Shown: positions 62,246 through 64,000 of the stretch, piece by piece
Layout of the letters: each line of letters opens with the position of its first letter
Numbering within the stretch: the stretch's first letter is position 1
From: Seohaeicola saemankumensis
Lineage (GTDB): Bacteria; Pseudomonadota; Alphaproteobacteria; Rhodobacterales; Rhodobacteraceae
Direction: 5' to 3'
Assembly: GCF_020171285.1 (NCBI RefSeq)
Contig: NZ_JAIUZI010000002.1
Location: 62,001 to 126,000, forward strand
Length of the DNA stretch: 64,000 bases
The notes under the pieces: generated by a model
The model's input: only the letters and a program-made list of their open reading frames with translations
Told to the model about the DNA's origin: nothing
Databases searched by the model: none
Translations under genes and position numbers: made by a program

Positions 62246-63451
62246 TCAGGCCGCCGCGCGCGCGGTGGTCTCTTCCATCGCCTCCAGCAAGATCTCGGTG
62301 ATCACGTCCAGTTCCTCGCGCGTCAGCCGCACGGGCAGGCGGACGTCGCAGGCACGCATTAGCATGGCGCGGGTCTGCGGCAGTTCCGGCAGATCCTCGA
62401 TGAATTGCCAGTTCCAGAACGCCCGCGCGTTATCCGTGCTCATGCCAAAGACCTGAACCTTGACGCCACGCGCCTCGGCGGCGGCGGCAAAGGTGCGGGT
62501 TTCCTCGTCGCTCAGCCCGACCAGATTGAACTGGATCGAATCCGGGGCGCGGACTTCCGGCGGCAGGGGCGCCGGCACGTCGATGAAGGAAGAGGCGTTC
62601 AGCCGTTCAGCCACGTAGTCGTGGTTTCTGCGCCCGTCCAACACCCGCTGCGCCAGTTTCGGCAACTGCGGGCGGATGACGGCGGCGGAGAGGTTGGACA
62701 GGCGCAGGTTGTAGAGCGGCACCTGGTTCTGCCATCGGGCAAAGGCCAGCTCCAGTTCCGGCGAATTCTGTCCCTTGGGCCCTTTGTGTTTCTTCCAGTT
62801 GTGCTCGTAGGCACCGGACATGATCACGGCCCGCGCGATCAGGTCGGCATCGTCGGTGATCAGGATGCCGCCTTCGCCGGAGTTGACCATCTTGTAGGAC
62901 TGGAACGAGAAACAGCCGACCTTGCCAATGGTGCCGATGTTGCGTCCGCCCCAGGTGGTGCCGAGCGAATGCGCGGCGTCCTCGACTACCGGGATGCCAC
63001 GGGCATCGCAGAGCTCCATGATCGCGTCCATGTCGCTGGTGTGTCCCCGCATGTGGCTGATGATGACGGCCTGAACCCCCTTCAGCTTGGCCGCGAAATC
63101 GCCCATATCGATGCGATAGTTCTCGCCCACCTCGCACAGGACCGGTTTGCAGTCGGCATGCGCCACCGCCGAAGGGACGGCGGCAAAGGTAAAGCCCGGG
63201 ATCAGCACCCGCGCGTCGCGCGGCAGCCCCAGCGCCTTGAGAGACAAGAACAGCGCCGCCGAACAGGAGGAGACCGCCAGCGCGTATTTGGCGCCCAGCA
63301 GGGATGCGAATTCCTCTTCCAGCAGCGACACCGGCGCATCCTGCGGCGCGGTATAGCGGAACAGGTCTCCCGACTGCAGCAGCTCTTCGATGGCCGCGCG
63401 GGCCGCCTCGGGGATGGGTTCGGCGTCGTGAACGTTCGGGACCTGGCGCAT
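62246..63451 (-). CDS. DegT/DnrJ/EryC1/StrS family PLP enzyme
   Basis: 401 residues, sugar aminotransferase-like fold type I. The PLP lysine is Lys187 in FSFQSYKMVNSGEGG; VVEDAAHSLGTTWGG and PGFTFAAVPSAVAHAD are family landmarks. Members aminate keto-sugars or act on cyclitols. There are no sugar-nucleotide genes around it, so the role here is unclear. The start is taken at MRQVPNVHD. Downstream of the FAD oxidoreductase gene on the same strand, 158 bases away. Confidence 0.9.
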   Translation of the reverse strand: MRQVPNVHDAEPIPEAARAAIEELLQSGDLFRYTAPQDAPVSLLEEEFASLLGAKYALAVSSCSAALFLSLKALGLPRDARVLIPGFTFAAVPSAVAHADCKPVLCEVGENYRIDMGDFAAKLKGVQAVIISHMRGHTSDMDAIMELCDARGIPVVEDAAHSLGTTWGGRNIGTIGKVGCFSFQSYKMVNSGEGGILITDDADLIARAVIMSGAYEHNWKKHKGPKGQNSPELELAFARWQNQVPLYNLRLSNLSAAVIRPQLPKLAQRVLDGRRNHDYVAERLNASSFIDVPAPLPPEVRAPDSIQFNLVGLSDEETRTFAAAAEARGVKVQVFGMSTDNARAFWNWQFIEDLPELPQTRAMLMRACDVRLPVRLTREELDVITEILLEAMEETTARAAA

Positions 63452-63609
63452 TTTTCGATTTCCTGAAGTTAATCTTTGGGAAATCTAATATATTTGGGTG
63501 CGCCTGCCAAGATGTCCCCTGGGTCATCCGGCCCGGTTTCTCCGTCGCTTTGTCTGTATTGTGGCCTTTGGGGAACAACTCCGCCGGCGCGCCCGCCGCC
63601 GTACCCCGG

Positions 63610-64000
63610 TCAGATCCCCAGCCGGTCGCGCATGGCAAACCAGCTCATCGCCAGCACCAGCAGGGGCGAGCGAAACGCTGGTCCACCGGGAAAGGCGGGC
63701 GTCGGCAGGCGGGACATCGTGTCGAACCCTTCGGCCTCGCCCCGGATCGCCAGTGCCATCAGCTGCCCGGCATGGGTGGCGGTGCCAACACCATGACCGG
63801 AGTAGCCCGACGCCGACAGGATATTGGGCGCGACCCGTGCCAGGAAGGGCAGGCGTTTCATCGTGATCGCCAGCGTGCCGCCCCAGGCGTAGTCGATCGG
63901 CACATCGGCAAGATGCGGAAACACCTGGGTCATCGGTTTGCGCACCACGGCGGCGATGTCCTTGGGAAAGCGGTAGCCATAGCTCTCACCGCCGCCGAAC
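63610..64000 (-). CDS. FAD-dependent amine oxidoreductase (C-terminal part; cut by right edge)
   Basis: The minus-strand frame enters at position 64000 as FGGGESYGYRFPKDIAAVVR and continues VPIDYAWGGTLAITMKRLPFL, SGYSGHGVGTATHAGQLMALAI, typical of the C-terminal half of DAO-family oxidases of the PuuB (gamma-glutamylputrescine oxidase) group, which oxidise secondary or primary amines. The stop is at 63610-63612. The FAD-binding N-terminus lies outside the window. Confidence 0.85.
   Translation of the reverse strand, partial: FGGGESYGYRFPKDIAAVVRKPMTQVFPHLADVPIDYAWGGTLAITMKRLPFLARVAPNILSASGYSGHGVGTATHAGQLMALAIRGEAEGFDTMSRLPTPAFPGGPAFRSPLLVLAMSWFAMRDRLGI

Noticed and set aside
62405..63466. 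353-codon plus-strand frame opposite the DegT-type gene
   Set aside because: Antisense shadow of a PLP enzyme with all landmark motifs.
1..64000. CRISPR array, tRNA, rRNA or prophage
   Set aside because: No regularly spaced repeats, no cloverleaf or rRNA-like stretches, and no phage structural genes were seen while reading the window; short tRNA-like elements cannot be fully excluded by eye.

Overview
The window is a GC-rich alphaproteobacterial chromosome segment, most likely from the Rhodobacteraceae (Roseobacter group). This rests on a phaZ/phaC/phaP/phaR block in the arrangement usual for that family, a DctQ/M/P TRAP uptake system, several class III cyclase-TPR proteins, a bufferin operon, marine-type sulfatases, and AGGAG-type ribosome binding sites throughout. 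No rRNA, tRNA, CRISPR array or prophage was seen.

Layout. 1-750: 3' part lost, a membrane spermidine-synthase-like gene on the minus strand, cut by the left edge. 1050-1340: scars of two unrelated IS elements. 1451-6502: two adenylate/guanylate cyclase-TPR genes, a MaoC-like hydratase and a small hypothetical gene. 6740-16370: an IclR-controlled catabolic cluster: IclR regulator, BKACE-type beta-keto acid cleavage enzyme, GST, aromatic FAD monooxygenase, TRAP transporter, fumarylacetoacetate-hydrolase family enzyme and, on the other strand, a type I extradiol dioxygenase. Five copies of one 15-bp palindrome (GTTCA-N5-YGAAC) lie in its gaps and tie the dioxygenase to the rest. 16908-24740: LOG-family protein, GtrA-like membrane protein, GH3-family adenylating enzyme, GNAT-like protein, then SDR and alpha-oxoamine synthase facing away from an acyl-CoA ligase; this looks like an undescribed amide- or amino-lipid pathway. 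25109-25462: IS3 relic. 25504-29517: AI-2E family permease, cardiolipin synthase and MscS channel.

29672-41500: an AraC-regulated exported cluster with two DUF3604 proteins, two formylglycine sulfatases, a DUF1254/DUF1214 gene broken by one in-frame TAG, and a beta-barrel-like protein; two 18-bp direct repeats sit in front of the regulator. 41822-44026 is a third cyclase-TPR gene. 44033-47268 holds small genes: YHS and ankyrin exported proteins, a cold-shock protein, an ArsC/Spx-like protein and membrane proteins. 47320-49905 is a bufferin operon (BufA precursor with four Cys, DUF692 BufB, DUF2063 BufC, DoxX), followed upstream by thrS.

52299-55909 is a tightly overlapped run of three alpha/beta hydrolases, a VOC protein and an M15-peptidase-like protein. 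55888-61030 is the PHA storage block with three CTGC-N3-GCAG sites of the PhaR type. 61040-64000 carries a class IV aminotransferase, a 44-residue membrane protein, a DegT/DnrJ-type PLP enzyme and the C-terminal part of an FAD amine oxidoreductase cut by the right edge.

Functional assignments are by reading motifs and gene context only; no database search was possible.
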